Shown here: piece by piece, positions 56,200-64,000 of the stretch
How positions within the stretch are numbered: position 1 is the first letter of the stretch
How the letters are laid out: every line of letters starts with the position of its first letter
Origin: Paraburkholderia aromaticivorans
GTDB taxonomy: Bacteria; Pseudomonadota; Gammaproteobacteria; Burkholderiales; Burkholderiaceae
Assembly (NCBI RefSeq): GCF_002278075.1
Contig: NZ_CP022990.1
Location: 868,001 to 932,000 of the forward strand
Direction of reading: 5' to 3'
DNA length: 64,000 nucleotides
Made by a program: the position numbers and the translations under genes
The notes under the pieces: generated by a model
Seen by the model: only the letters and a program-made list of their open reading frames with translations
What the model was told of the DNA's origin: nothing
Database searches by the model: none

Positions 56200-56982
56200 T
56201 TATTGCAGGTTGACGAAGAGGCCGCCGTCCACCAGCAGCGCCGCGCCCGTCACATAGCGCGCGCGGTCGGAGGCGAGGAACGTCACGCAATCGGCGACAT
56301 CTTCCGGACGGCCCAGTCTGCCAAGCGGAATACGTTTTTCGAAGTAGGCTTTCTTGGCTTCGTCGGCGAGGTCTTGCGCATTCAGATCGGTGGCGATGGT
56401 GCCCGGCATCACCGAGTTGCAGCGAATGCCATACGGTCCCAACGCGACCGCGCAGGATTGCATCAGCGAATGCACGCCTGCTTTGGTCGGCGTGTAATGC
56501 GTCTGCATGCCGCCGCCCACCAGCGCGCTGATCGAACTCGTCGCCACGATCGCACCGCCCGTGCCCTGCGCTTTCATCTGTTGCGCGGCGGCTTGCGTGA
56601 CGTAGAACGCGCCATTCAGATTGACCGCCACGGTCGACTCCAGCACTTCCGGCGGCAGGTCGAGAAACGCATGGAACGGACAGATGCCCGCATTGCTCGC
56701 CAGCACGTCGACTTTGCCGAAAGCTTCCACCGTGTGCCGCACCAATTGCTGACCGGTTTCGCGCGCGGCGACGTTGCCCTCGACCGCAATCACGCGCCGC
56801 CCCAGCGCCTCGATTTCGTCGACCACTTCCGCCACGGCGGAGCGGCGTCCATACGAAGCGTCGTTATCGCCCCAGTAGTTGATCGCCACGTCCGCGCCTT
56901 CGGTTGCGCACGCAACGGCTATCGCGCGGCCGATACCCCGCGAACCACCAGTCACGATCACGACCTTGTCCTTGAGCAGCAC
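56200..56982 (-). CDS. SDR family oxidoreductase, probable L-rhamnose 1-dehydrogenase
   Basis: A 260 aa short-chain dehydrogenase: cofactor motif VTGGSRGIGRAIAV, SNAGICPFHAFLDLP, catalytic Ser in VATSSISALVGGG and Tyr-x3-Lys in THYTPTKAGVHS. The CPFHAFLDLP segment is typical of bacterial L-rhamnose 1-dehydrogenases. It would oxidise L-rhamnose to the lactone using NAD(P)+. It ends the second minus-strand operon, 67 bases after the dehydratase gene. Confidence 0.87.
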   Translation of the reverse strand: MLLKDKVVIVTGGSRGIGRAIAVACATEGADVAINYWGDNDASYGRRSAVAEVVDEIEALGRRVIAVEGNVAARETGQQLVRHTVEAFGKVDVLASNAGICPFHAFLDLPPEVLESTVAVNLNGAFYVTQAAAQQMKAQGTGGAIVATSSISALVGGGMQTHYTPTKAGVHSLMQSCAVALGPYGIRCNSVMPGTIATDLNAQDLADEAKKAYFEKRIPLGRLGRPEDVADCVTFLASDRARYVTGAALLVDGGLFVNLQ

Positions 56983-57049
56983 GTCATTCTCCTTTCATGG
57001 TGCGAGATTGCGAGGGCTCACGCACGAGCCGCGCGTCAACCCCGCGCGC

Positions 57050-58228
57050 TCATCGAGCGTAAGGCCGCACCAATGCGCATTCCGGATTGAGCCTCACGCC
57101 GAAGCCCGGCGCGTCCGGCACCTTCATGCGTCCGTTCACCGGTACCGGCTCGTCGAGCAGCAACGGCGTGAACATCGGCACGACCTCGTCGGCTTTGGGC
57201 GCCATCATCAGAAACTCGGCGAACGGCGAGTTGTGCCGCGTCACCACGAAGTGATAGCTGTACACCGACGAACCGTGCGGCACCACCATCACATTGTGGG
57301 CATCGGCGAGCGCGGAGATCTTGATCAGCTCGGTAATGCCGCCGCACCAGCCGACATCCGGTTGAATCAGATCGCAGCATTGCATCTCCAGCAACATGCG
57401 AAAGCCCCAGCGCGTCGCTTCGTGTTCGCCGGTCGACACCATCATGCCGCGTGGCACGTTGCGGCGCAGTTCGGCGTAACCCCAGTAGTCGTCGGGCGGC
57501 AGGCATTCTTCGATCCATTTCAGGCCGTATTCGTGCGCCGCTTGCGCGAGCCGCGTCGCATACGGCACGTCGAGACTCATCCAGCAGTCGTACATCAGCC
57601 AGAAGTCGTCGCCGACGCGGCTGCGCATGTCCGCGAGCTTTTCCAGATTCTGCTTGAGACCGGCTTCGCCTTCGGCCGGTCCATGCTGCAACGGCAACTT
57701 GCCGCCGATGAAACCCATCTCTTTCGCGAGGTCGGGCCGCGCGCCGGTCGCGTAGAACACGAGTTCGTCACGCACCGGACCGCCCAACAACTGGTACACC
57801 GGCTCCTTGCGCACTTTCGCGAGCAGATCCCACAACGCGAGATCGACGCCCGAGATCGTATTCAGCACGACGCCTTTGCGGCCGTAGTACAAAGTCGAGA
57901 AGTACATCTGATCCCACATTTTCTCGATGTCGGTGACGAGCTGGCCTTCGAGAAAGCGCGCGAGATGTTTCTCGACGATGAACGCGCCGATCTCGCCGCC
58001 CGTCGTCACCGCGAAACCGACGGTGCCGTCGCTTGCTTCGATTTCCACCACGAGCGTGCCGAGCACATTGATGCCGAACGACTGGCGGCTCTGGCGATAC
58101 TCCGGATAACGCGCCATCGGCGTCGAGATGTGATCGTCGATCCAGTGTCCGCCGGGTTGGTCGTGATAATCGGCACCGCCGCCGCGGACGATAAAGGCAC
58201 GCACGTGCCGGATGGTAGGCATGGCCAT
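57050..58228 (-). CDS. rhmD: L-rhamnonate dehydratase
   Basis: Enolase-superfamily enzyme converting L-rhamnonate to 2-keto-3-deoxy-L-rhamnonate, Mg2+-dependent. The 392 aa length fits. Metal-ligand and catalytic segments are [18 protein letters not shown] (Asp), [14 protein letters not shown] (Glu), [12 protein letters not shown] (Glu) and [14 protein letters not shown] (His). The N-terminal [20 protein letters not shown] is typical of rhamnonate dehydratases. It lies 34 bases after the MFS gene. Confidence 0.93.
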   Translation of the reverse strand: MAMPTIRHVRAFIVRGGGADYHDQPGGHWIDDHISTPMARYPEYRQSRQSFGINVLGTLVVEIEASDGTVGFAVTTGGEIGAFIVEKHLARFLEGQLVTDIEKMWDQMYFSTLYYGRKGVVLNTISGVDLALWDLLAKVRKEPVYQLLGGPVRDELVFYATGARPDLAKEMGFIGGKLPLQHGPAEGEAGLKQNLEKLADMRSRVGDDFWLMYDCWMSLDVPYATRLAQAAHEYGLKWIEECLPPDDYWGYAELRRNVPRGMMVSTGEHEATRWGFRMLLEMQCCDLIQPDVGWCGGITELIKISALADAHNVMVVPHGSSVYSYHFVVTRHNSPFAEFLMMAPKADEVVPMFTPLLLDEPVPVNGRMKVPDAPGFGVRLNPECALVRPYAR

Positions 58229-58262
58229 GAAGGAGCTCCGTTATGGTGCGTCGAGCGTGCGC

Positions 58263-59591
58263 CTAGCGGGCGCGATGCAGTAAGGTTTCGAAAGTCTTGC
58301 CCGGCTGGGCGGCGTCGCGGCGCAGGAGCGTCCCGATCATGAGCGCGGCGAGCAGACTCGACACGCCGAGCACGACCAGTCCCGCCGACGTCGACGAAAA
58401 CGCGTGTTCCGCCGCGGTACGCAAGCTGGGCGCGATAAAGCCGCCAAGTCCGCCGAGCGAATTGATCAACGCGATACCGCCGGCCGCGGCGGCGCCTGTG
58501 AGGTGGCGCGTGGGAAAGGTCCAGAAAAGCGGCTGCGCGGCAATGAAGCCGCTCGCGGCACAACATAGCGCGAGCAATCCGATGGCAGGGCTGCTCACGA
58601 GTCCCGACACGCCGATGCCGAAGCCGGCGACGATCAGCAACGCCACCGCCCAGCGCCGATGCCCACCCGTGCGATCCGCGCGGCGCGGCACGTACCAGGT
58701 CACGGCCAGCGCGCACAGCCACGGCAGCGCGGCGACCAGACCCACGCGCAAACCAACCGTCGTTCCCAGGAAAGCCGCCACTTGTTGCGGCAGATAGAAG
58801 ATCACGCCGTACACGCTCATCTGGATCAGCAGATAGATGGCCGACAGCAGCAAGACGCGCCGGTCCACCAGGGCGGCCAGAATGCGATGCGGGCCATGCG
58901 CGGAGGCGGCACGCGCATCGTCTTCGAGCGCGCCGCGCAGGCTGGCGCGCTCCTGCGGTTCGAGCCAACGCGCGTCTTCGGGACGATTGTCGAGATACCA
59001 GAACGCCCACACGCCCACCACCGAAGCCAGCGCGCCTTCCACCAGGAAAAGCCATTGCCAGCCGGCAAGACCCAGCGCGCCATGCAATTCGAGCAGCGAA
59101 CCCGACAACGGGCTGCCGAAAATAAACGCCAGCGGCGCGCCGAAATAAAACACGCCCACCGCGCGCGCTCGGGCCGATTGTGGAAACCAGTGGGTGAGGT
59201 AATAGATCACGCCCGGAAAGAATCCCGCCTCGGCAACGCCGAGCAGAAACCGCAGCGTGTAGAACGCGGTTGGCGTATGCGCGAGACTCATCGCGGCCGA
59301 CACGAGCCCCCACGTCACCATGATCCGGCACATCCAGGCACGCGCGCCGACCCGATGCAGCAGCAGATTGCTCGGGACTTCGAACAATGCATAGCCGACG
59401 AAAAAGACGCCCGCACCGAACGCAAACGCCGCATTCGACAAACCGGTATCATGCTGCAAGGCCTTCTGCGCGAAACCGATGTTGGCGCGATCGAGAAACG
59501 CCAGCACATACATCAGCAGCAGAAACGGCAGTAGCCGGCGCATTACCTTGCTGTTGATCGCCTCGAGTGAAACGGGCGCATGCGGGTCCAT
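58263..59591 (-). CDS. MFS transporter, ACS (anion:cation symporter) family
   Basis: A 442 aa carrier with about 12 helices. RLLPFLLLMYVLAFLDRANI, GVFFVGYALFEVPSNLLLHR and LLGVAEAGFFPGVIYYLTHW are hallmarks of the ACS family that takes up sugar acids such as tartrate, galactonate or rhamnonate. AAGGAGA lies 7 bases before the ATG. Placed before rhamnonate dehydratase, it probably imports L-rhamnonate, giving the cell an entry point separate from the ABC sugar importer. Confidence 0.9.
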   Translation of the reverse strand: MDPHAPVSLEAINSKVMRRLLPFLLLMYVLAFLDRANIGFAQKALQHDTGLSNAAFAFGAGVFFVGYALFEVPSNLLLHRVGARAWMCRIMVTWGLVSAAMSLAHTPTAFYTLRFLLGVAEAGFFPGVIYYLTHWFPQSARARAVGVFYFGAPLAFIFGSPLSGSLLELHGALGLAGWQWLFLVEGALASVVGVWAFWYLDNRPEDARWLEPQERASLRGALEDDARAASAHGPHRILAALVDRRVLLLSAIYLLIQMSVYGVIFYLPQQVAAFLGTTVGLRVGLVAALPWLCALAVTWYVPRRADRTGGHRRWAVALLIVAGFGIGVSGLVSSPAIGLLALCCAASGFIAAQPLFWTFPTRHLTGAAAAGGIALINSLGGLGGFIAPSLRTAAEHAFSSTSAGLVVLGVSSLLAALMIGTLLRRDAAQPGKTFETLLHRAR

Positions 59592-59687
59592 GTCGTCTCC
59601 TTCGCCGGGCACGCGCGGGCGGCGGCTCGGTGTTTTCTTTTCGTGTGTGCCGCTATCGAGGCAGCGCGGCGGGGATTGCGCGTTGGC

Positions 59688-60440
59688 TCAATAAGTCGCG
59701 CGGCCGCCGGACAGATCGAATACCGAAGCCGTGCTGAACGCGCAGTCCTCGGACGAGAGCCACAAGATCAGCGACGCGGCCTCTTCGGGCAACAGGAAGC
59801 GGTTCATCGGAATCTTCGAAAGCATGTAGTCGATGTGTTGCTGCGACATCGAATCGAAGATTTCGGTTTTGGCCGCGGCGGGCGTGACGGCGTTGACGAG
59901 AATGTTCTTCGTCGCGAGTTCTTTGCCGAGCGACTTGGTGAGGCCGATGAGCCCCGCTTTGGAGGCGCTGTAGTGCGAAGCGTTCGGATTGCCTTCCTTG
60001 CCCGCCACCGAGGCGATATTCACGATCCGGCCATAGCCCTGCTTGAGCATTTGCGGCACGACCGCGCGGCATGTGAGATAAGGGCCGATCAGGTTCACGT
60101 CGATCACGCGGCGCCAGACGTCGGGTTCCAGTTCCCACGTGGTGCCGTTGCCGCCGGTGATGCCGGCGCAATTGATCAACACGTCGATCGCGCCGTGATC
60201 GGCGACGGTTTGCGCCACGGTCTGTGCGACGGCGGCTTCCTGGGTCAGGTCGACGGTGACGGCGGTAACCTTGCCCAGTTCGCCCAGCTCACGCCGGCTG
60301 CGCTCGAGGCGTTCGGCGTCCACGTCCCAGAGCGCGACCGACGCGCCCGAATTCAACGCCCGCTGCGCCACCGCGTAGCCGATGCCACGCGCGCCGCCGG
60401 TAACGGCGACTACGCGCCCCTCCAGATCGATTCGATTCAT
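59688..60440 (-). CDS. SDR family oxidoreductase, probable L-2-keto-3-deoxyrhamnonate 4-dehydrogenase
   Basis: A 250 aa short-chain dehydrogenase with VTGGARGIGYAVAQRALNSG, INCAGITGGNGTTWEL, NIASVAGKEGNPNASH and the Tyr-x3-Lys of HYSASKAGLIGLTK. It resembles 2-keto-3-deoxy-L-rhamnonate/fuconate 4-dehydrogenases. It is the first gene of the second rhamnose operon. In the non-phosphorylating pathway its diketo product is split by a fumarylacetoacetate-type hydrolase, which is not in this window. Confidence 0.83.
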   Translation of the reverse strand: MNRIDLEGRVVAVTGGARGIGYAVAQRALNSGASVALWDVDAERLERSRRELGELGKVTAVTVDLTQEAAVAQTVAQTVADHGAIDVLINCAGITGGNGTTWELEPDVWRRVIDVNLIGPYLTCRAVVPQMLKQGYGRIVNIASVAGKEGNPNASHYSASKAGLIGLTKSLGKELATKNILVNAVTPAAAKTEIFDSMSQQHIDYMLSKIPMNRFLLPEEAASLILWLSSEDCAFSTASVFDLSGGRATY

Positions 60441-60851
60441 CGCTGTGCTCCTGTGGCAGGCCTGAGCGGCGTGCCCGAGTGTTGTTGTATGCGGCTGTCT
60501 GTGCTGCTGGTCCAGCCAATATACGAGCGCTGCGATGCGCTAACAATTCGAGTATTGGAGAGGGCGATAACAAAAGTGGATCGCGCGGCCGCGGCGTGTC
60601 ATCAAACCCGGCGCGCGCATGGGTAGTTTCGTCGGAACACCCCCTTCGGATGCAAGGAACCATTGCTGCAGCGGCTTGCCAGCCCACCTTGCCCAGCCGA
60701 CCCTTTTCACGTTATTTTTTTGCACTTGCACAACCGCGCGCTCGGGCCGGATACTAGATCGGCCCGCCTTATCTCCTCAGCGGGTGCATCAGTCTTCGCC
60801 CGCTTCGCGCGGGCTTCTTTTGAACGATGGATGCGAACGTCAGGAGGCGCC
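60441..60851. other. Divergent intergenic region
   Basis: This 411-base gap lies between the SDR gene and the small Cys-rich gene. It contains a plus-strand promoter and terminator-like hairpin (separate entry). The left half holds the presumed SDR operon promoter, which I could not define. Confidence 0.4.
60726..60821 (+). ncRNA. Possible small RNA or attenuator leader
   Basis: Promoter-like TTGCAC (60726-60731) and GATACT (60750-60755) with 18-base spacing precede a hairpin with arms GCCCGC and GCGGGC (60798-60814) followed by TTCTTTT. That gives a transcript of about 60 nt ending 30 bases before the small Cys-rich gene. It could be an independent small RNA or a transcription attenuator. 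Confidence 0.4.
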
Positions 60852-61061
60852 ATGGAAGTCTGCAATGGATGCTCCGATATCGACGGCCGGCCCGTCGATG
60901 TTCAACGGCAGGAAAACCTCACGCTGATCGGTGTGGCCGAGTGCAACGGCACGCTCGTCCTCGAGCACTACCGCTGCGACACATGTCGGGCCGTTATCGC
61001 CAGACAATTCACGGGCGATATCAACGAACGGATCTGGAGCGTCATCGAAACAGCCCATTGA
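60852..61061 (+). CDS. Small protein with two CxxC motifs
   Basis: A 69 aa soluble protein starting MEVCNGCSDIDGRPVDVQRQ. The pairs CNGC (residues 4-7) and CDTC (about 49-52), with a further lone Cys, suggest a zinc-ribbon-like or redox protein. AGGAGG, a near-perfect ribosome site, lies 6 bases before the ATG. I do not recognise a named family. It is convergent with the hydroxyproline dehydratase gene and sits behind the hairpin at 60798. Confidence 0.7.
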   Translation: MEVCNGCSDIDGRPVDVQRQENLTLIGVAECNGTLVLEHYRCDTCRAVIARQFTGDINERIWSVIETAH

Positions 61062-61087
61062 ACGGCTGGCGCACCCACTTGTCTGCT

Positions 61088-62095
61088 CTATCGAACCAGG
61101 AAGCCATAGGTTAGCGGATCCCGCTCATCGACGATCCAGGTCGCGAAGCCGCAGACAAAAGCGTTTCCTTCGACTTCCGGAATGACGGCCTTGAAATCGC
61201 CCACGGTCGTTTCGCTGAGTACGCGCCCTTTGAACACCGTACCGATAATGGACTCGTTCACGAGGGTGTCGTCCTTGCCCAACTTGCCACGCAGATAAAG
61301 CTGCGCGACCCGGCCTCCGGTCCCGGAACCGGTCGGTGAACGGTCCACCTCGCGGTCTGCGAATACGCAACAGTTGGCTTGCGTGGACCCCGCGTGCCGC
61401 GGTGCATTCGCAATGATGGTGCCGTAGATGTGATTGATCTCGGGGATATGCGGATGCTCGACGGGAAACGCCCGGTTGGCCGCCTCCTTGACTTCGGCGC
61501 CGAAGCGAATGAGCTCTTCCACCGACGACTCCCGCACTTCCAGACCGTGCGGCGCTCCGTCAGTATAAAAATAGAACGCGCCGCCGAACGCGATATCGCC
61601 GGTCACCGAACCGAACGACGGCGTCTGCACGGTCACGTCCTGCTTCCAGATAAACGATGGCACGTTGACGAAGCGAACGTTGCCCGCATGCTCGCCATCC
61701 CACTTCACGAAGGCTTCGATGAACCCGCACGGCGCATCGATGCCGACGCGCGTTTCGGGTATCCGGCGCTGAACCCAGCCCAGTTCGACCGCGGCCGTGG
61801 ACAGCGCAATGACACCGTGGCCGCAATGGTCGCTGTACCCTTCGTTATGAAGAAAGATAATGCCGAAATCGGCGCCGGGGCTGACCGGCTCCGTCAGATA
61901 TCCGCCGTACATGTCGGCATGCCCGCGCGGCTCGAACATCAGGGCCCGGCGGATATCGTCGGCGTTTTCCTTCAGCCACGCGCGCCGCTTGACGATGGTG
62001 TCGCCAGGCAGACGCGGCAAACCGCTGGTGACAATGCGGAATGCCTCTCCGCCGGTGTGGACTTCGACAGTCTGGATCGTGCGTGAAATTTTCAT
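61088..62095 (-). CDS. Trans-3-hydroxy-L-proline dehydratase (proline racemase family)
   Basis: A 335 aa proline-racemase-fold enzyme. The first active-site residue is Cys91 (SDHCGHGVIAL), but the second Cys is replaced by Thr255 (DRSPTGSGTGGR). A Cys/Thr pair is typical of trans-3-hydroxy-L-proline dehydratases, which form delta-1-pyrroline-2-carboxylate, rather than racemases or 4-hydroxyproline epimerases (Cys/Cys). It follows the LivJ-type gene by 32 bases, so the two are probably cotranscribed. No reductase for the product is visible. Confidence 0.88.
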   Translation of the reverse strand: MKISRTIQTVEVHTGGEAFRIVTSGLPRLPGDTIVKRRAWLKENADDIRRALMFEPRGHADMYGGYLTEPVSPGADFGIIFLHNEGYSDHCGHGVIALSTAAVELGWVQRRIPETRVGIDAPCGFIEAFVKWDGEHAGNVRFVNVPSFIWKQDVTVQTPSFGSVTGDIAFGGAFYFYTDGAPHGLEVRESSVEELIRFGAEVKEAANRAFPVEHPHIPEINHIYGTIIANAPRHAGSTQANCCVFADREVDRSPTGSGTGGRVAQLYLRGKLGKDDTLVNESIIGTVFKGRVLSETTVGDFKAVIPEVEGNAFVCGFATWIVDERDPLTYGFLVR

Positions 62096-62127
62096 GTTTG
62101 CTTCGTGAAGTTGCCGGGTCGCTTGCG

Positions 62128-63249
62128 TTATTGGCCGTAGGGGACCGGCAGGCCGTTCTTGATGGTGTACACGGTGGTCGGAGCGCCCTTCAGGTCGCCG
62201 TACTCGTCGAACGAATAGGTGCCCGCGACGCCCTTATAGTTCTCTTTCGCGAGCTGTGCGGTCAGCTTCGCCTTGTCCGTCGTCGTCCCCGCCTTCACCA
62301 TGGCGTCGGCGAGCAACTTCACGCCGTCGTAATAGCTCACGGCATAGACCTGGGTATCGACGTTGTACGCGGCCTTGTACTTCTGCAGGAATTCGCGACC
62401 GGCCGCCGTCTTCTCCAACGCAATGCCGCCCTGCGCGCAATAGACGATCGATGCCGCGTCGCCGGCAACCTTGCCCATGTCGGCCGAACAGATGCCGTCG
62501 CCGCCGAGCAGTTTCGCCCTGAGCCCGCGCTGGCGCATCTGTTTGGCCATTGGCGCGCCTTGCGCGGCGTAGCCGCCAAAGAAAATCACATCAGGATTCC
62601 TGGATTTGATGTTCGTCAGAATGCCGAGAAAGTCGGTGGCCGACGAGCTGGTGAATTCCTGATCCACGATCTGAATGCCGTTCGCCTTGGCGACTTTCGT
62701 GAACTGCTCCGCCACGCCTTGACCGTACGCCGTGCGGTCGTCGATCACCGCGGCCGTTTTGGCCTTCAAGGTCTTCGCGGCGAATTGTCCCATCGTGCCG
62801 CCCAGTTGTTCATCGCTCGCGCCGATCCGGAAGATGTTCTTGAAGCCCTGTTTGGTCAGCGCCGGGTTGGATGCGACGGGCAGCATCGGCACGTTTCCAG
62901 CGTTGTAGACGCGCGAAGCAGGAATCGCCACGCCCGAGTTATAGGGCCCGACAACAGCGACCACCCCGCTATCCACCAGCTTCTGCGCAACCTGCACGCC
63001 GATTTTCGGGTCGGCCTGGTCGTCTTGCGAATCCAGCTTGAACGTGACCTTCTGGCCGGCGACGCTCACCCCTGCCTTGTTCAACTCGTCGATAGCCAGC
63101 CGCGCCCCGTTCTCGTTGTCCTTGCCATTCGGCGCCTGCGGGCCCGTGAGCGGAGCCGAATGACCGATGGTGACGACGACCTGAGCGGCCGCGGACAGGG
63201 TGAAACCAGCGGCCATCAAGGCGGCCGCAGTCATTGCAAGGCGTCGCAT
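62128..63249 (-). CDS. Branched-chain amino-acid type ABC substrate-binding protein (LivJ-like)
   Basis: A 373 aa periplasmic binding protein (peripla_BP_6). Signal LAMTAAALMAAGFTLSAAA is followed by VVVTIGHSAPLTGPQAPNGK, VAVVGPYNSGVAIPASRVYN, TAAVIDDRTAYGQGVAEQF and VYCAQGGIALEKT. The mature protein fits the Leu/Ile/Val-binding family. No liv permease or ATPase genes follow; instead the hydroxyproline dehydratase does, so the ligand may be a proline derivative carried by components encoded elsewhere. Confidence 0.9.
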   Translation of the reverse strand: MRRLAMTAAALMAAGFTLSAAAQVVVTIGHSAPLTGPQAPNGKDNENGARLAIDELNKAGVSVAGQKVTFKLDSQDDQADPKIGVQVAQKLVDSGVVAVVGPYNSGVAIPASRVYNAGNVPMLPVASNPALTKQGFKNIFRIGASDEQLGGTMGQFAAKTLKAKTAAVIDDRTAYGQGVAEQFTKVAKANGIQIVDQEFTSSSATDFLGILTNIKSRNPDVIFFGGYAAQGAPMAKQMRQRGLRAKLLGGDGICSADMGKVAGDAASIVYCAQGGIALEKTAAGREFLQKYKAAYNVDTQVYAVSYYDGVKLLADAMVKAGTTTDKAKLTAQLAKENYKGVAGTYSFDEYGDLKGAPTTVYTIKNGLPVPYGQ

Positions 63250-63637
63250 ACCGAACTCCGATTGGACTGGGGAGCAATCACCTTATGCCGAATCCGGTTC
63301 CAATTCAATCTGACGTCGACACCGACGGCCGCCCCCGCATCGCGTCGCGGGTGATTTTCGAATCCAGCCACGACTATCGCGCGTATATCAGCCAAGCCGG
63401 CGCATTTCCGGCTGCGGCGCTGTTCGGTCCTATGCGGTCCTATGCGGTCCTATGCGGTCCTGTTCAGCGCCGACCCGCGGTTGACTCACTGGCTTGCGGC
63501 TGAACGCGGCGAACCTCCGCGTCATTCAGGCCCGAGCAGCTGCTTGCGCTTCGCCGCTGCGCAATCAGTCAGGCCTTAGCGGTCGATGAAGCTTCGGCGC
63601 GTGCCCAAGCGCGCGCTTAAATCGCTGGAGAAACATC
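63250..63637. other. Intergenic region with 10-base tandem repeat
   Basis: This 388-base gap contains the LivJ promoter side and a GGTCCTATGC repeat (separate entry). A 72-codon frame from the ATG at 63285 spans the repeat but is not convincing as a gene. Confidence 0.45.
63426..63461. repeat. Short tandem repeat, 10-base unit GGTCCTATGC
   Basis: Three perfect copies (63426-63455) plus a partial fourth (GGTCCT). The unit length is not a multiple of three. Confidence 0.85.
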
Positions 63638-63922
63638 ATGAAAAAGTTGACGCTCGAAGTTCTGTTAGCGCGTGTCACTGTCGCGTCGCTCTGCGCGTGC
63701 GCCGCTACGTTTGCGCAGGCAGGAGGCAACGGCAATGGCGGAAACGGCAGCGGCGGCGCTCACGGCGCGGCCACGGCAGGAATGACCTATCACAGCGAAC
63801 CTGTCTCCAGCCCCTGGAACCGCGTTCCCGGCGACATGACAAGGCATGCCGAAATGGGCGCCCCGACTATGCCGAACATGCCGCCGGACAACGGCACTCA
63901 ATCGCCCAGGACCGGGCAGTAA
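63638..63922 (+). CDS. Small secreted Gly-rich hypothetical protein
   Basis: A 94 aa protein with a signal peptide (VTVASLCACAATFAQA, cut after AQA-G). A Gly/Asn-rich run (GGNGNGGNGSGGAHG) is followed by a Pro/Met-rich hydrophilic tail ending TGQ. GGAGAAAC precedes the ATG. I do not recognise the family; low-complexity Gly/Asn segments are common in small Burkholderia periplasmic proteins. Confidence 0.65.
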   Translation: MKKLTLEVLLARVTVASLCACAATFAQAGGNGNGGNGSGGAHGAATAGMTYHSEPVSSPWNRVPGDMTRHAEMGAPTMPNMPPDNGTQSPRTGQ

Positions 63923-64000
63923 AGGCTCACGGGAACGCAGGTGCCGGGCGTCGCGGGGGTATGCGCCCGGTGCCGGGTGGCCAGACAATCGGCTCGTCAC
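63923..64000. other. Right window edge, nothing recognised
   Basis: These 78 bases after the last stop contain no recognisable feature. Confidence 0.4.

Noticed and set aside
63285..63503. A 72-codon frame starting ATG in the right-hand intergenic region
   Set aside because: It runs through a 10-base tandem repeat, has no recognisable domain, and ribosome-site spacing is poor.

Overview
The window looks like chromosomal DNA of a Burkholderiales bacterium, most likely Paraburkholderia or a close relative. The evidence is very high GC, a DUF4148 protein, a 16-strand-type Burkholderia porin, a second IF-1 of the Burkholderia type, and a dense set of catabolic operons. This genus call is inferred from gene content; no marker gene was compared. 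I saw no rRNA, tRNA, CRISPR array, prophage or intact insertion sequence.

Layout. (1) 1-7505: a minus-strand branched-chain (valine) acyl-CoA operon (acyl-CoA dehydrogenase, acyl-CoA ligase, mmsA, mmsB, enoyl-CoA hydratase cut by the window edge) with a divergent AraC-type regulator. (2) 7590-21559: housekeeping and mixed genes: NfeD protease/slipin pair, DUF4148, YaiI-like protein, purine permease, cytochrome b561, an AcoR-like sigma54 activator, a ferredoxin, an acyltransferase, small proteins, infA and a GntR regulator. (3) 21727-22171: a zinc alcohol dehydrogenase pseudogene. (4) 22391-36963: the most interesting region. Two similar MarR regulators bracket an amino-acid-type ABC transporter (plus strand) and a tightly overlapped minus-strand operon. 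That operon encodes an amidohydrolase, a three-subunit molybdenum hydroxylase with its CoxG-like partner, an AllG/YlbE-like DUF1116 protein, an HpxZ/AtzH-like protein, an amidase and a phytanoyl-CoA-dioxygenase-like oxygenase. Both arms carry good sigma54 (-24/-12) promoters and share a TGGTGYACC motif. I infer a nitrogen-regulated pathway for an N-heterocycle or cyclic amide; the substrate is unknown. (5) 37709-38950: an MFS exporter behind an unusual palindrome and repeat region. (6) 39131-40874: a NasT/NasS nitrate-responsive antitermination pair with NtrC-like enhancers and a sigma54 promoter, but no nitrate reductase genes nearby. (7) 40889-48251: a TctDE-like two-component system, a ferric/organic-anion type ABC importer and a porin, forming one uptake module. 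(8) 49029-60440: a nearly complete non-phosphorylating L-rhamnose pathway (mutarotase, dehydrogenase, lactonase, dehydratase, KDR 4-dehydrogenase) with both an ABC and an MFS transporter and a central LysR regulator; the last hydrolase is not in the window. (9) 60852-63922: a small two-CxxC protein behind a possible small RNA or attenuator, a trans-3-hydroxyproline dehydratase with a LivJ-type binding protein, and a small secreted Gly-rich protein.

Starts were chosen from ribosome binding sites where visible; several are GTG or TTG. All motif and promoter calls were made by eye.
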